Part shown: positions 34,156 through 43,686 of the stretch, piece after piece
How the letters are laid out: every line of letters begins with the position of its first letter
Position numbering within the stretch: position 1 is the first letter of the stretch
Assembly (NCBI GenBank): GCA_040901765.1
Contig: JBBDYG010000015.1
Coordinates: forward strand, 124,001 to 188,000
Source: JBBDYG01 sp040901765
GTDB taxonomy: Bacteria > Planctomycetota > Planctomycetia > Pirellulales > Lacipirellulaceae
Length of the DNA stretch: 64,000 nucleotides
Reading direction: 5' to 3'
Program-made: the position numbers and the translations under genes
The notes under the pieces: model-generated
What the model was told of the DNA's origin: nothing
What the model saw: the letters and a program-made list of their open reading frames with translations, nothing else
Databases searched by the model: none

Positions 34156-37100
34156 CTACCCCGCCTTCGACACCCGCAGCGCGGGACCGCTCTGCCCCGA
34201 GTACACCGCCGGGTCGTCGCTTCCGTCGCCGTTCCAATCGCCTGCGACGGGCATGTCGTTCGCGCCGCCCATTTCAAACGCCTGGTCGAGCGCGTCAAGC
34301 TCGCGGTTGCCGTTCGTATCGAGCACCCATTGGCCACTGCGGAAGAGGGCAAGGTCGTCGATGCCGTCGCCGTTCCAGTCGCCGACCACGGGCCGGTCGC
34401 CGCCTTGGCCGAATTGAAACACCAGATCGCGTTCGGTGAAGCGGCCGTCGCCGTCCATGTCGAGATGCCAAGCGCCGCCGCGGAACACGCCGATGTTGCG
34501 GATGCCGTCGCCGTTCCAGTCGCCGGCAACCGGCACGTCGCCGGGCGTGCCGTAGTGGAACACGTGGTCGATGACGTCGGCCCGGTTGTCGCCGCGCAGA
34601 TGCCGCCGCAGCACGCGGGCGCCGCTGGTCGCTTCGTCCGCGGTCGGCGGCATGTTCTTCATCTTGCCGGCGATGCGCGTCGGATAGTTGTCGGCGTCGG
34701 GCAAGCCCGGCTCGCGATGAATCGCATGGGGATCGCGCGGCCATGCGGGTCCGTAGATACCGATGTCGGTCTTGCCGTCGTCGTTCCAATCGCCCGTGAC
34801 GGGCAGATCGGCGTTGCTACCGAGGTGCGCCCACAAGTCTTCGGCGTCCCATTGGCCGTTGCCGTTCAGGTCGAGATACCAATAGCCGTTCAGGAAAACG
34901 CCGAGTTCGGTAACACCGTCGCCGTCCCAGTCGCCAGTAACGGGAATCGCCTCAGGATTTCCAAACGTGAAGCTCTCGAACTCGATCTGTTGGCCGTTGC
35001 GATTGGCGATGGTCCACTCCGCCTGGTCCATCTGCTGCTGTTGCCACTGAGCCGAATTGAGTTGGCTCGCGGCAAGCAACATTGCCGGTTGATTCGCGGG
35101 AGTGGTTCGCGGTTGCCCGGCGTCAATGATGCTTAGATGCCACGTGTAACCGACGGCGCCTGAGCGATAAAGCTTATTCGGCGTTTTGATCGGCGGAAGC
35201 TGGGGGAACAGCGGCCGGATCGGCGTGAATACGACTGCTGGACGCAACACCGGCGGTGGCGGAGTTTCCACGGGTGGCTCCTCCGGAATGAACAGCGGCC
35301 GCACTACCACTTCGCTGAAGTTATTCAGCACCGAACTCTGCCCCGCACGCAGCGGAATCCGCACGATGGCGTCTTCGCCAAACTCCAAGCGGAACTGTTC
35401 GACCGTATCGGCGGGCGAGGGAACCCCGATTTCCGTGTGGACCATCCGCGGGTCGGGCGAACCGATCACCGCGTTGACAGGGTATCCGCCCTTACTGCCC
35501 GGCGTTTCGATGTGGTCGATCAACCCATTGGGGTGAATCTGCACCACCGCATAAGTGCCGCCCGCCAGCCCCTTGAACTCATAAAAGCCGTGAGCGTCCG
35601 TCACTACGCGAATCGGTCCAGAGCCATAGTTGCCGGGCAACGCCTGTTCGGCCATGATCGGGTCGCCCGAAAACCCATCGCGCAGCTCCATGATGATGCC
35701 CGCGAGCCGCGTGTCATCGGCCGTAAGCTGGCCATCACGAATTGCCGCAATTTCCGCCGGCGTGGGCGTGCCGATCTGAACAATCGGCGCGCCGTCGATG
35801 AACACAAATCCCGACAGCACCGCCGGCGGCACTTCGCAAAAGTCATACTCGATCAGATGCTGTTCAGAGCCGATGTGAATGTCGCCAAAATGGTCATTCC
35901 CCAGGAACGATCCGCTGCCACTGCCGAGATGGTCCATCCCGTCGAAGTACGCGACCGGTTGAATCTCGCGCACTTCGTAGTTGCCCGGCCGCAAATTGTC
36001 GAACCGGTACATGCCCAACGAATCGGTCTGCGTGTCGTCGATCACGTTCCCATCCGCGTCGAGCAACTGAATCGTCACGCCCGAGAGCGGAAACGCATTC
36101 GGGTCGTTCTCGCAATCCGCCTCGGCCGAAACCTTTACCTTGCCGCTGATGCTGCCCGGCTTCAGCTCGCCGAAATTATAATCCTCGCCATGCACGCCGA
36201 AGTCGATCATGATCATGCTGATCATGTCGCTGCCGGTTGAAGGATCGACCATGCCTCCCAAATTGCCCGCCGTATCTTTGCCGTCGAGCCAGCCGTCGGG
36301 GTGGATTTCCATTACGGCGTACTTGCCGGGCGCCAGGTTCGTGAACTGGTAATAGCCTTGGGCATCGGTCACCGCTCGCTTGCCGGTGTCGTTGCCGTCG
36401 GCATCGAGCAACTTGAGCATTACGTTAGCGATCGGTTCCTCGCCCGGCCGATCGAATTGCCCATCGTCCGACCGGTCGTGATAGACGTAGCCCGAGATGT
36501 TCGCCCCCACCTTTTCGCAGAAGTCGTACTGCGTGGCGTCTACACCCGAGCCGAGGTGAATTTCGCCGATGTGGTCGTTGGCCAGCTTGTCGCCCCCGGA
36601 CGTGCCGATGCGATCGCCGCCGTCGTAGTATTCGTCCGGCTGGTGCTCGAAGATTTGATACTCACCGGGCCGCAGGTTATCGAAGCGGTAAAAACCCTGG
36701 TCGTTGGTCGTGGTCGATTTGATGAAATTGCCTTGCCCGTCACGCAAGTCGATTTTCACGCCGCCCAGCGGAATGTCGGGGTTGTCGAAATTGCAATCGG
36801 CCGTGCGCGACGCGCCGACGCGGCCACCGATGGAGCCGGGCAATAGCTCGCCGAAGTTGTATTCCACGCCGTCATCGCCGTAGTTAACGGTGATCTGGCG
36901 GATCATGTCGCCCGATGGCGAGGCATCGGCGATGCCGCCAAGCGTGCCGGGCGTATCGAGCCCATCGAGCCATGCGGCGGGGTGGACTTCCATCACCGCG
37001 TAGGTTCCGGCGTCTAGATTGGTGAATTCATAGTAGCCGAGGTCGTTGGTCGTCGCCTGCCGACCCGTGTCGTTGCCATTGGCGTCGAGGAGTTTGAGAA

Positions 37101-38694
37101 CAACGCCGGCAATGGGTTCTTCGCCGGGCCGATTGTAGATGCCATCGTTCGAGCGGTCGTGATAGACGTAGCCCGAAATATCTGCGCCGACTTTTTCGCA
37201 GAAGTCGTATTGCGTGGCCTTCACACCCGAGCCGAGCAGAATCTCGCCGACGTGATCGTTGGCCAGCTTGTCACCACCGGAAGTGCCGATGCGGTCGCCG
37301 CCGTCGTAGTAGCCCTGTGGCTGATGCTCGAAGACCTGATATTCGCCTGGCCGCAGATTGTCGAACCGGTATCGGCCCGTGCTGTCGGTCGTCGTCGAGC
37401 GAATGAAGTTGCCCCGCCCATCGAGCAGGTCGATTTGCACACCTTCGAGCGGAATGTCTGGATTATCGAAATTGCAATCGGGCGTAAGTGAGGCCCCCAC
37501 GCGGCCGGCGATCGACCCGACGAGCAATTCGCCAAAGTTGTATTCCACGCCATTGTCGCCGAAGGCGAGCACCGCGCCGGTGATGCGGTCGACGCGTCCG
37601 GCCGTTTCGCTCGCGGCCTGGCCGCCATGCGTGCCAGGGGTGTCTTTGCCATCGAGCCAGCCATCGGGCTGCACTTCGCGCACGCCATAAGTGCCCGCCA
37701 TGAGGTTGCGGAACTCATAATAGCCGACTTTGCCTACCTCGGTGGAGGTCACGGTCGTAGTGCCGGTCGCATTGCCGTTGGCATCGAGCAATTCCAAGGT
37801 CACACCGCCGATGCCTACTTCGTTATTGTCGCGATCGAACTGGCCATCGTCGGAGCGGTCGTGATAAACCCAGCCCGCCAGCGTCGCCAAGGGCACCTGC
37901 GGCTTGTGTACCACGGCACCGGCCGTTCGGTCGGTGTAGTCGTGATTTGGCTCGTAGCGGTCGGGCGGCAGCAGCAGATCGAGGCCAGTCGCGGACTCCG
38001 CCGTTTGCATATTGGTGTCAAACGCGTCCCAGAACGTGCCGGTCATCGACAAATCGACGTAGCCCTCGGCAGTAAACTCGCCGGTCACTCGGCTCCGTTG
38101 GAACTCCGCGCCTTCGACAACCGAATTCGTGTCGATCTTTGAGGCGTCGAGCAATTCGCCTGTGGCGGAAACACCCCCCGCTTCAATGAACTGCACTTCG
38201 TCGGCATCCACCGAAAAGACAAGCTTTTCGCCCGCGTCGAAACCCTCCAGTAGAAACACAATCTGCGACGTGCCGTCGATGACTTCAAAGGTGACGTCGA
38301 AGCCATCGTGCGAGATTACAGATAGGCCGACGGACGCAAACGCGCCGAGTCCGCCATCCTCCGTGTCGAAGAAGACGTCGCCGACGCTCAGGCCATTTTC
38401 GTCTTTGTCGCCGTCGATAACGAGGCGGTCGAGTGTGGTGCCCGGCGCGCCGCCAACGAACGAGACTTGAATCACGTCGCCCGCGCTGTCGTCGCCAGTT
38501 GCTTCCTCGAAATACACCGCACCGAGCAGCACCTCGGGCGCAACGAGGCCTGCCGCTGCCAGAAGCTGTCGCGGCTCCATCTGCTCAAAGCCACGGCAGT
38601 GCTGGGCCCTGGGCCGCGCCGAACCGCGGTGTTGTTTCGTTGTGCGGCGAGCGCCGCCCCGATACCACGTGGCGAGAGAGCGAATGAGACCCAC
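34156..38694 (-). CDS. Giant LEPR-XLL / SdrD B-repeat surface protein
   Basis: 1512 aa. The start is GTG 38694, with AAGGAGG 7 bases upstream. An N-terminal basic leader and MEPRQLLAAAG (about 40-50) form the LEPR-XLL export signature of planctomycetes. After a 240-residue domain come at least seven SdrD/Cna-B-like repeats of about 100-120 residues, with openings such as GWVYHDRSDDGQFDR, GRVGASLTPDCNFDN, GYVYHDRSNDGIYNR and GKVKVSAEADCEND. The C-terminal 300 residues hold five GDW(D/N)GDG-type calcium-binding FG-GAP/VCBS-like units. A large secreted or cell-surface adhesin-like protein. Successive repeats are highly similar at the DNA level, so copy number may vary. Confidence 0.9.
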   Translation of the reverse strand: MGLIRSLATWYRGGARRTTKQHRGSARPRAQHCRGFEQMEPRQLLAAAGLVAPEVLLGAVYFEEATGDDSAGDVIQVSFVGGAPGTTLDRLVIDGDKDENGLSVGDVFFDTEDGGLGAFASVGLSVISHDGFDVTFEVIDGTSQIVFLLEGFDAGEKLVFSVDADEVQFIEAGGVSATGELLDASKIDTNSVVEGAEFQRSRVTGEFTAEGYVDLSMTGTFWDAFDTNMQTAESATGLDLLLPPDRYEPNHDYTDRTAGAVVHKPQVPLATLAGWVYHDRSDDGQFDRDNNEVGIGGVTLELLDANGNATGTTTVTSTEVGKVGYYEFRNLMAGTYGVREVQPDGWLDGKDTPGTHGGQAASETAGRVDRITGAVLAFGDNGVEYNFGELLVGSIAGRVGASLTPDCNFDNPDIPLEGVQIDLLDGRGNFIRSTTTDSTGRYRFDNLRPGEYQVFEHQPQGYYDGGDRIGTSGGDKLANDHVGEILLGSGVKATQYDFCEKVGADISGYVYHDRSNDGIYNRPGEEPIAGVVLKLLDANGNDTGRQATTNDLGYYEFTNLDAGTYAVMEVHPAAWLDGLDTPGTLGGIADASPSGDMIRQITVNYGDDGVEYNFGELLPGSIGGRVGASRTADCNFDNPDIPLGGVKIDLRDGQGNFIKSTTTNDQGFYRFDNLRPGEYQIFEHQPDEYYDGGDRIGTSGGDKLANDHIGEIHLGSGVDATQYDFCEKVGANISGYVYHDRSDDGQFDRPGEEPIANVMLKLLDADGNDTGKRAVTDAQGYYQFTNLAPGKYAVMEIHPDGWLDGKDTAGNLGGMVDPSTGSDMISMIMIDFGVHGEDYNFGELKPGSISGKVKVSAEADCENDPNAFPLSGVTIQLLDADGNVIDDTQTDSLGMYRFDNLRPGNYEVREIQPVAYFDGMDHLGSGSGSFLGNDHFGDIHIGSEQHLIEYDFCEVPPAVLSGFVFIDGAPIVQIGTPTPAEIAAIRDGQLTADDTRLAGIIMELRDGFSGDPIMAEQALPGNYGSGPIRVVTDAHGFYEFKGLAGGTYAVVQIHPNGLIDHIETPGSKGGYPVNAVIGSPDPRMVHTEIGVPSPADTVEQFRLEFGEDAIVRIPLRAGQSSVLNNFSEVVVRPLFIPEEPPVETPPPPVLRPAVVFTPIRPLFPQLPPIKTPNKLYRSGAVGYTWHLSIIDAGQPRTTPANQPAMLLAASQLNSAQWQQQQMDQAEWTIANRNGQQIEFESFTFGNPEAIPVTGDWDGDGVTELGVFLNGYWYLDLNGNGQWDAEDLWAHLGSNADLPVTGDWNDDGKTDIGIYGPAWPRDPHAIHREPGLPDADNYPTRIAGKMKNMPPTADEATSGARVLRRHLRGDNRADVIDHVFHYGTPGDVPVAGDWNGDGIRNIGVFRGGAWHLDMDGDGRFTERDLVFQFGQGGDRPVVGDWNGDGIDDLALFRSGQWVLDTNGNRELDALDQAFEMGGANDMPVAGDWNGDGSDDPAVYSGQSGPALRVSKAG

Positions 38695-38729
38695 GGGCTT
38701 CCTCCTTGAAAACCTGTTCCATTAGCCGC

Positions 38730-38773
38730 CGCACCACGTGCGACATGGTTTTTTCCGTGTCGCACGTGGTGCG
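38730..38773. terminator. Strong 16-bp hairpin between the WD40 and SdrD-like genes
   Basis: CGCACCACGTGCGACA (38730-38745) pairs perfectly with TGTCGCACGTGGTGCG (38758-38773), with a 12-nt loop containing a run of six T/A. It lies 12 bases after the WD40 stop and 36 bases before the SdrD-like start. It could terminate the WD40 transcript or fold in the leader of the giant gene. No U-run follows the stem on the minus strand. Confidence 0.7.
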
Positions 38774-38785
38774 ACGGATTGGCTG

Positions 38786-39814
38786 CTACCGAATCGTTGT
38801 ACCGCTTGACGTCGTCGCCGACGCACTTTGTTCGCCGCGGAGCGTCCAGAGTCGGACGGTGGTGTCGTATCCACCCGAGACGAGCGTCTCGCCCGCCGCG
38901 TCGCAGGCCAGAGTGGCCACCGTTCCGGTATGGCCCACGAGCAGGTCGGTGGCCACTTTGCTAGATAGGTTCCATAGACGAATCGAATTATCGCTGCCGC
39001 CCGTGGCAAGTTGATCGTCGTTGATAAAGACCAGCGAATAGATCTTGGCGGGGCGGGCCGGCAGGCTGGCGATTTCTGCGCCGCTGGCTACGTCCCAAAT
39101 GCGAATCTGTTCCCCTTCGCCGGCGGTCGCCACCCGCTCGTTGCTCGGCGAAAACGCGACGACGCGAATTCGCAGCTTGTCGGCCTCGATGTCGCGGATT
39201 TCATTACCGGTGCTGGCTTCCCACAATCGCAATTTGCCGTTGCGGCCCGCGCCGGCCATCACGTTTCCGTTGGACGCGAAAGCGATGCACCGCATGTCTT
39301 GGCACGGACACTCGAGTGTTTGGATTTGGGTGCCACCCGACAGGTTATAAACAGCCAGGGAAGTTCCAAATCCGACGGTAGAAATCTGCTGGCCATTGGG
39401 ATGCCACGAAACTGCACACAGCGGCCCTTCGCCGATGGTCCTGAAGGTTTCGGTTCCCGTCGCCAGGTTCCAGGCTTGCAGCACTTTGTCGTTGCCGACC
39501 GAAGCAATCTGCTGGCCATCGGGCGAGATGGCGAGTCCGCGCACCCAGTCGCTATGGGTTTCTATTTCTCTCGGCTGCTCGTTTTCCGCGAGCTTCCAAA
39601 TCCGAAGGCGATGGTCGTCCCCCGCGGCGGCAATCGTCGCGCCGTCGGCGGAAATCGCCACTGCCGTCACCACCGGCGGGCGGCCGGTCGAATCCACCAG
39701 CGTCAGTAGCCGCGCGGGGTGCATGGTGGCCATTTCGGCCCCGCGCCCCATGACGGCAAACAGCGATGACCAGGCAAAGCAGGAAGCAATGGTTAGCTGA
39801 GAGGCAAAACGCAT
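38786..39814 (-). CDS. Secreted WD40-repeat protein
   Basis: 342 aa from ATG 39814, where a signal peptide begins (MRFASQLTIASCFAWSSLFAVMG). Seven WD40 units follow, with sequences such as VTAVAISADGATIAAAGDDHRLRIWKL, VRGLAISPDGQQIASVGNDKVLQAW, IRVVAFSPSNERVATAGEGEQIRIWDV and VATLACDAAGETLVSGGYDTTVRLWTL, enough for one closed beta-propeller. Probably a periplasmic interaction platform. Nothing in the neighbourhood names its partner. Confidence 0.88.
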   Translation of the reverse strand: MRFASQLTIASCFAWSSLFAVMGRGAEMATMHPARLLTLVDSTGRPPVVTAVAISADGATIAAAGDDHRLRIWKLAENEQPREIETHSDWVRGLAISPDGQQIASVGNDKVLQAWNLATGTETFRTIGEGPLCAVSWHPNGQQISTVGFGTSLAVYNLSGGTQIQTLECPCQDMRCIAFASNGNVMAGAGRNGKLRLWEASTGNEIRDIEADKLRIRVVAFSPSNERVATAGEGEQIRIWDVASGAEIASLPARPAKIYSLVFINDDQLATGGSDNSIRLWNLSSKVATDLLVGHTGTVATLACDAAGETLVSGGYDTTVRLWTLRGEQSASATTSSGTTIR

Positions 39815-40045
39815 GGCGGTAATTCCAGACGGGGCTGATCCGCGACCCGAGCGCGCGACAACGCTCTGTCTGGTATCGTCCCAAGCCAACGCCAACCCCA
39901 AGTGGAACTGCCGGTTAGGCAAGTTTTCGCGGTTCTCCCCACGCCAGCACCGATTGCAGCATGCGTGTGAGAGAGTACGCTACAGGGAAGGGGTGGAACC
40001 AAAACGGCACAACAGGCACAACGAAAACTCGGCAGGAGTTTAGCT

Positions 40046-40783
40046 ATGTCGAAATTTGCCATCTTAATCGCCGCCGCCGGGGGCAGCACTCGCTTTAAGG
40101 ATGGCTATTACAAAAAGCCGTTTGCCCCGCTCGATGGTCGCGCCGTGTGGCTTCACTCGGCCGAGCGGTTTGTAAATCGCCCCGATGTGTGTCAGGTGAT
40201 TGTGATTATCGCCCAGGAGGACCGCGAAGAGTTCGATCGCCGCTTTGCAGCGAACGCCATGATCCTTGGTCTAGAGGTGTGCGTCGGCGGCAAGGAACGG
40301 ATCGATTCGGTGGCCAACGGCCTCGCCAAGGTGAAAGAGCAGGCCGACTTTGTCGCCGTGCATGACGCGGCGCGGCCTTGCGTGGCAGAGAAGTGGATCG
40401 ACCAAGTTTTTTCCGCCGCAGAGAAGAACGGGGCAGCGATTCTTGCAACGCCAATCACCGAATCCCTTAAGCGGGCCGGCAAGGCCTCGACGATTGCCGA
40501 GACGGTCGATCGCACCAGCCTGTGGGTCGCGCAAACCCCGCAGGTCTTCCGCCGCGAGCTTTTGATCGAAGCTTACGCCAAACGCAAAGGCCCCGTGACC
40601 GACGACGCCCAACTCGTCGAGCAACTCGGCAAGCCAGTCACGATCGTCCAAGGCTCGCCGCTCAACGTAAAGATCACCACCAAGGAAGACTTGCGCCTCG
40701 CCGAGCAGATTCTTAAAGTCTTGCCGAAACCCAAGCCCGAAGGGTTTGTGCATCCGTTTGCAGGGGATGATCTGTGGCGGTGA
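40046..40783 (+). CDS. ispD: 2-C-methyl-D-erythritol 4-phosphate cytidylyltransferase
   Basis: 245 aa; GGAG lies before the ATG. The nucleotidyltransferase motif ILIAAAGGSTRF (6-17) with KKPFAPLDGRAV, then GGKERIDSVANGL, VAVHDAARPCV, and DDAQLVEQLGKPVTIVQGSPLNVKITTKEDL at the C-terminus are all IspD blocks. It makes CDP-methylerythritol from MEP and CTP in the non-mevalonate isoprenoid pathway. The C-terminal 20 residues (KPKPEGFVHPFAGDDLWR) extend beyond the usual family end. It is followed by tyrS in the same direction. Confidence 0.95.
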   Translation: MSKFAILIAAAGGSTRFKDGYYKKPFAPLDGRAVWLHSAERFVNRPDVCQVIVIIAQEDREEFDRRFAANAMILGLEVCVGGKERIDSVANGLAKVKEQADFVAVHDAARPCVAEKWIDQVFSAAEKNGAAILATPITESLKRAGKASTIAETVDRTSLWVAQTPQVFRRELLIEAYAKRKGPVTDDAQLVEQLGKPVTIVQGSPLNVKITTKEDLRLAEQILKVLPKPKPEGFVHPFAGDDLWR

Positions 40784-40796
40784 GGAGGAGTTGTGG

Positions 40797-40878
40797 ATTT
40801 CGGATTTCGAATTTCGGATTTATGATAGTAAGCCGATCTGACTAATCCGCAATCCGCAATCCGCAATCCGCAATCCAA
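40797..40878. repeat. Heptad-repeat palindrome before tyrS
   Basis: Right half: four consecutive AATCCGC heptads followed by AATCCAAA, ending at the tyrS ATG. The left half (GGATTTCGGATTTCGAATTT) is the imperfect reverse complement. The unit replaces any ribosome site for tyrS. Same period (7 bp) as the repeats at 43654, 50004, 51748, 56943 and 63590. Confidence 0.85.
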
Positions 40879-40879
40879 A

Positions 40880-42151
40880 ATGCCTTTTCTTGACGATCTC
40901 CGCTGGCGTGGGCTGGTTCACCAAACGACTGACGATTCCGGGCTAAGCACTTGGCTCGATGCGCAGCCGCGCGTGGTTTACGCCGGATTTGATCCCACGG
41001 CCGATAGCTTGCACGTGGGGAATTTACTGCCGCTGCTCATGTTGCGGCGGTTTCAGAATGCCGGGCATCAACCGATCGCGGTGGTGGGTGGGGCGACTGG
41101 TATGATTGGCGACCCCAGCGGCAAGAGCCAGGAGCGGAATCTACTTTCGGCAGAGGGGCTTGCGCGCAATGTAGATTCGATCCGCGAGCAGATGCGGCGA
41201 TTTTTGGACTTCGATCGCGGCGCCGAGCTGGTTAATAATCTCGATTGGATCGGCAAGTTCTCCTATCTCGAGTTTCTGCGCGACGTAGGAAAGAACTTTC
41301 CGGTGAACGTGATGCTGGCCAAAGACTCGGTGAAGAGCCGGCTGGGCCGCGACGATGCGGGGATCAGTTACACCGAGTTCAGCTATATGCTCTTACAGGC
41401 ATATGACTTTGTGCATTTGCATCGCGAATTCAATTGCGAACTGCAAATTGGCGGCAGCGACCAGTGGGGCAATATCACAGCGGGCATCGACCTCGCACGG
41501 CGGATGGATGGCGTGCAGCTCTATGGCTTTACGAACCCCCTGCTGACGAAGTCCGATGGCACGAAGATGGGCAAAACGGAGCAAGGAGCACTGTGGCTTG
41601 CACCCGAACGGACTACTCCCTACCAGTTCTACCAGTACTGGATTAACGTCGATGACGCCGACGCGGGAAACTGCCTGCGGATGCTCACGGAACTTCCGCG
41701 CGAGGAAATTGAAGCGCTTGATAGGGCGCGAACGGATGTGCCGCAAGAGCGAGCCAGTCAACGCCGCTTGGCTGAGGCGCTGACGCAACTCGTGCATGGC
41801 GACGCGGGACTGGATGCCGCAAAGCGTGCGACAGAAATTCTCTTCGGTGCCGAGATCGCCGACCTCAACGACGCGCAGCTATCGGAAATCTTCGCCGACG
41901 TGCCGAGCGTGGAACTCCCCCGCTCGCGGTTTACTGGAGAAGGACTGAACATCGTTGGTGCCCTGGTCGAATCCGGCCTCGCCAAAAGCAAGGGAGAAGC
42001 CCGCCGCACGGTGCAGCAGGGCGGGGCGTATGTAAACAACCGCCGCGTCGATGATCCCGAGCGGCAACTCACCGCCGCGGACCTGGCCAGTGAAACGGTA
42101 GTGGTGCTGCGCAGCGGGCGGAAGAAGTACGCCCTGCTACGGTTTGCGTAA
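40880..42151 (+). CDS. tyrS: Tyrosyl-tRNA synthetase
   Basis: 423 aa. Class I motifs: FDPTADSLHVGNLLPL (HIGH version HVGN, about 37-52), GGATGMIGDPSGKSQER, QIGGSDQWGNITAGIDL and the KMSKS loop as KSDGTKMGKTEQG. The C-terminal 70 residues form the S4 RNA-binding domain (GLNIVGALVESGLAKSKGEARRTVQQGGAYVNNRRV). It charges tRNA-Tyr. The start codon abuts a heptad repeat rather than a Shine-Dalgarno sequence. The 3' end overlaps the convergent gene at 42137-42403 by 15 bases. Confidence 0.97.
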   Translation: MPFLDDLRWRGLVHQTTDDSGLSTWLDAQPRVVYAGFDPTADSLHVGNLLPLLMLRRFQNAGHQPIAVVGGATGMIGDPSGKSQERNLLSAEGLARNVDSIREQMRRFLDFDRGAELVNNLDWIGKFSYLEFLRDVGKNFPVNVMLAKDSVKSRLGRDDAGISYTEFSYMLLQAYDFVHLHREFNCELQIGGSDQWGNITAGIDLARRMDGVQLYGFTNPLLTKSDGTKMGKTEQGALWLAPERTTPYQFYQYWINVDDADAGNCLRMLTELPREEIEALDRARTDVPQERASQRRLAEALTQLVHGDAGLDAAKRATEILFGAEIADLNDAQLSEIFADVPSVELPRSRFTGEGLNIVGALVESGLAKSKGEARRTVQQGGAYVNNRRVDDPERQLTAADLASETVVVLRSGRKKYALLRFA

Positions 42152-42403
42152 CTGGGCATCCACTACAAACGACTCGGCAAGCACTCGATTAGTTTCGGGA
42201 GGCAAGACGACCATCACAAAGTACGTAGATGGGTAGAGATAGTCCTCACCGCTCTCATCAATGAGCCGCAAATCTCCGTCTTGTTCCGCCTCCGCATCGG
42301 GAATGAGACGGTAAACTCGATGCAGTTCCAGCGATGCCGGATACTCGGCGTTGTTGACGCAGATGGCGAACCGGCAGGTTTTGGCAGCGTTAATCATTGT
42401 CAT
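42137..42403 (-). CDS. Conserved hypothetical protein, 88 aa
   Basis: MTMINAAKTCRFAICVNNAEYPASLELHRVYRLIPDAEAEQDGDLRLIDESGEDYLYPSTYFVMVVLPPET... is a compact beta-rich protein whose pattern (CVNNAEYPASLE...VYRLIPD...RLIDESGEDYLYP) I recognise as a widespread short uncharacterised family. Convergent with tyrS, overlapping its end. A second ATG two codons in is possible. Function unknown. Confidence 0.75.
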   Translation of the reverse strand: MTMINAAKTCRFAICVNNAEYPASLELHRVYRLIPDAEAEQDGDLRLIDESGEDYLYPSTYFVMVVLPPETNRVLAESFVVDAQLRKP

Positions 42404-42723
42404 GGATTCAGATAACGCTTTGCGTCAATTCTAGCTGGCAAGCCGCCGGACGGCATGACCGTTGTTGGTACATTTCCCACGTCGACCGACGAGTCACTTC
42501 GCCTCCCGTCCTTGCCATCCTCCGCTGCCCGTTTTATAGTGGCAGATTGCCGCCGGTTGGGTCGGAAGTCAGGCGAACTGGCGGCGGAGTTTGCGGTTTC
42601 GCGAACCCCGGCCCCGATCGGAGCGTATTGCGTATCGGTACGGCGTTGTCGCTTCGGGGCGTTCGCCCTTGCCGAACCTTCCTCAGACCCATTTTCCAGC
42701 CACGCGTTTGCGAGAATCTGCCG

Positions 42724-43629
<906 letters not shown>

Positions 43630-43653
43630 TCGACGACGCAGCTTGGTTTTACT

Positions 43654-43681
43654 GTCCTCCGACCTCTGACCTCTGATCTCA
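43654..43681. repeat. Heptad repeat before the ABC permease gene
   Basis: GTCCTCC-GACCTCT-GACCTCT-GATCTCA: four units with 7-bp period, ending 5 bases before the permease ATG. Only one arm is present. Confidence 0.65.
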
Positions 43682-43686
43682 ATCGC

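Noticed and set aside
34072..35136. Long plus-strand frame (354 codons) across the SdrD-like gene end
   Set aside because: Antisense to the repeated GDWNGDG region; it is open only because the repeats bias codon use.
35437..36240. Plus-strand frame of 267 codons
   Set aside because: Antisense to SdrD-type repeats, with no start signal or conserved motif.
42397..42723. N-terminal extension of the ABC ATPase
   Set aside because: Residues upstream of GTG 42724 have no similarity to the family and the composition of translated intergenic DNA.
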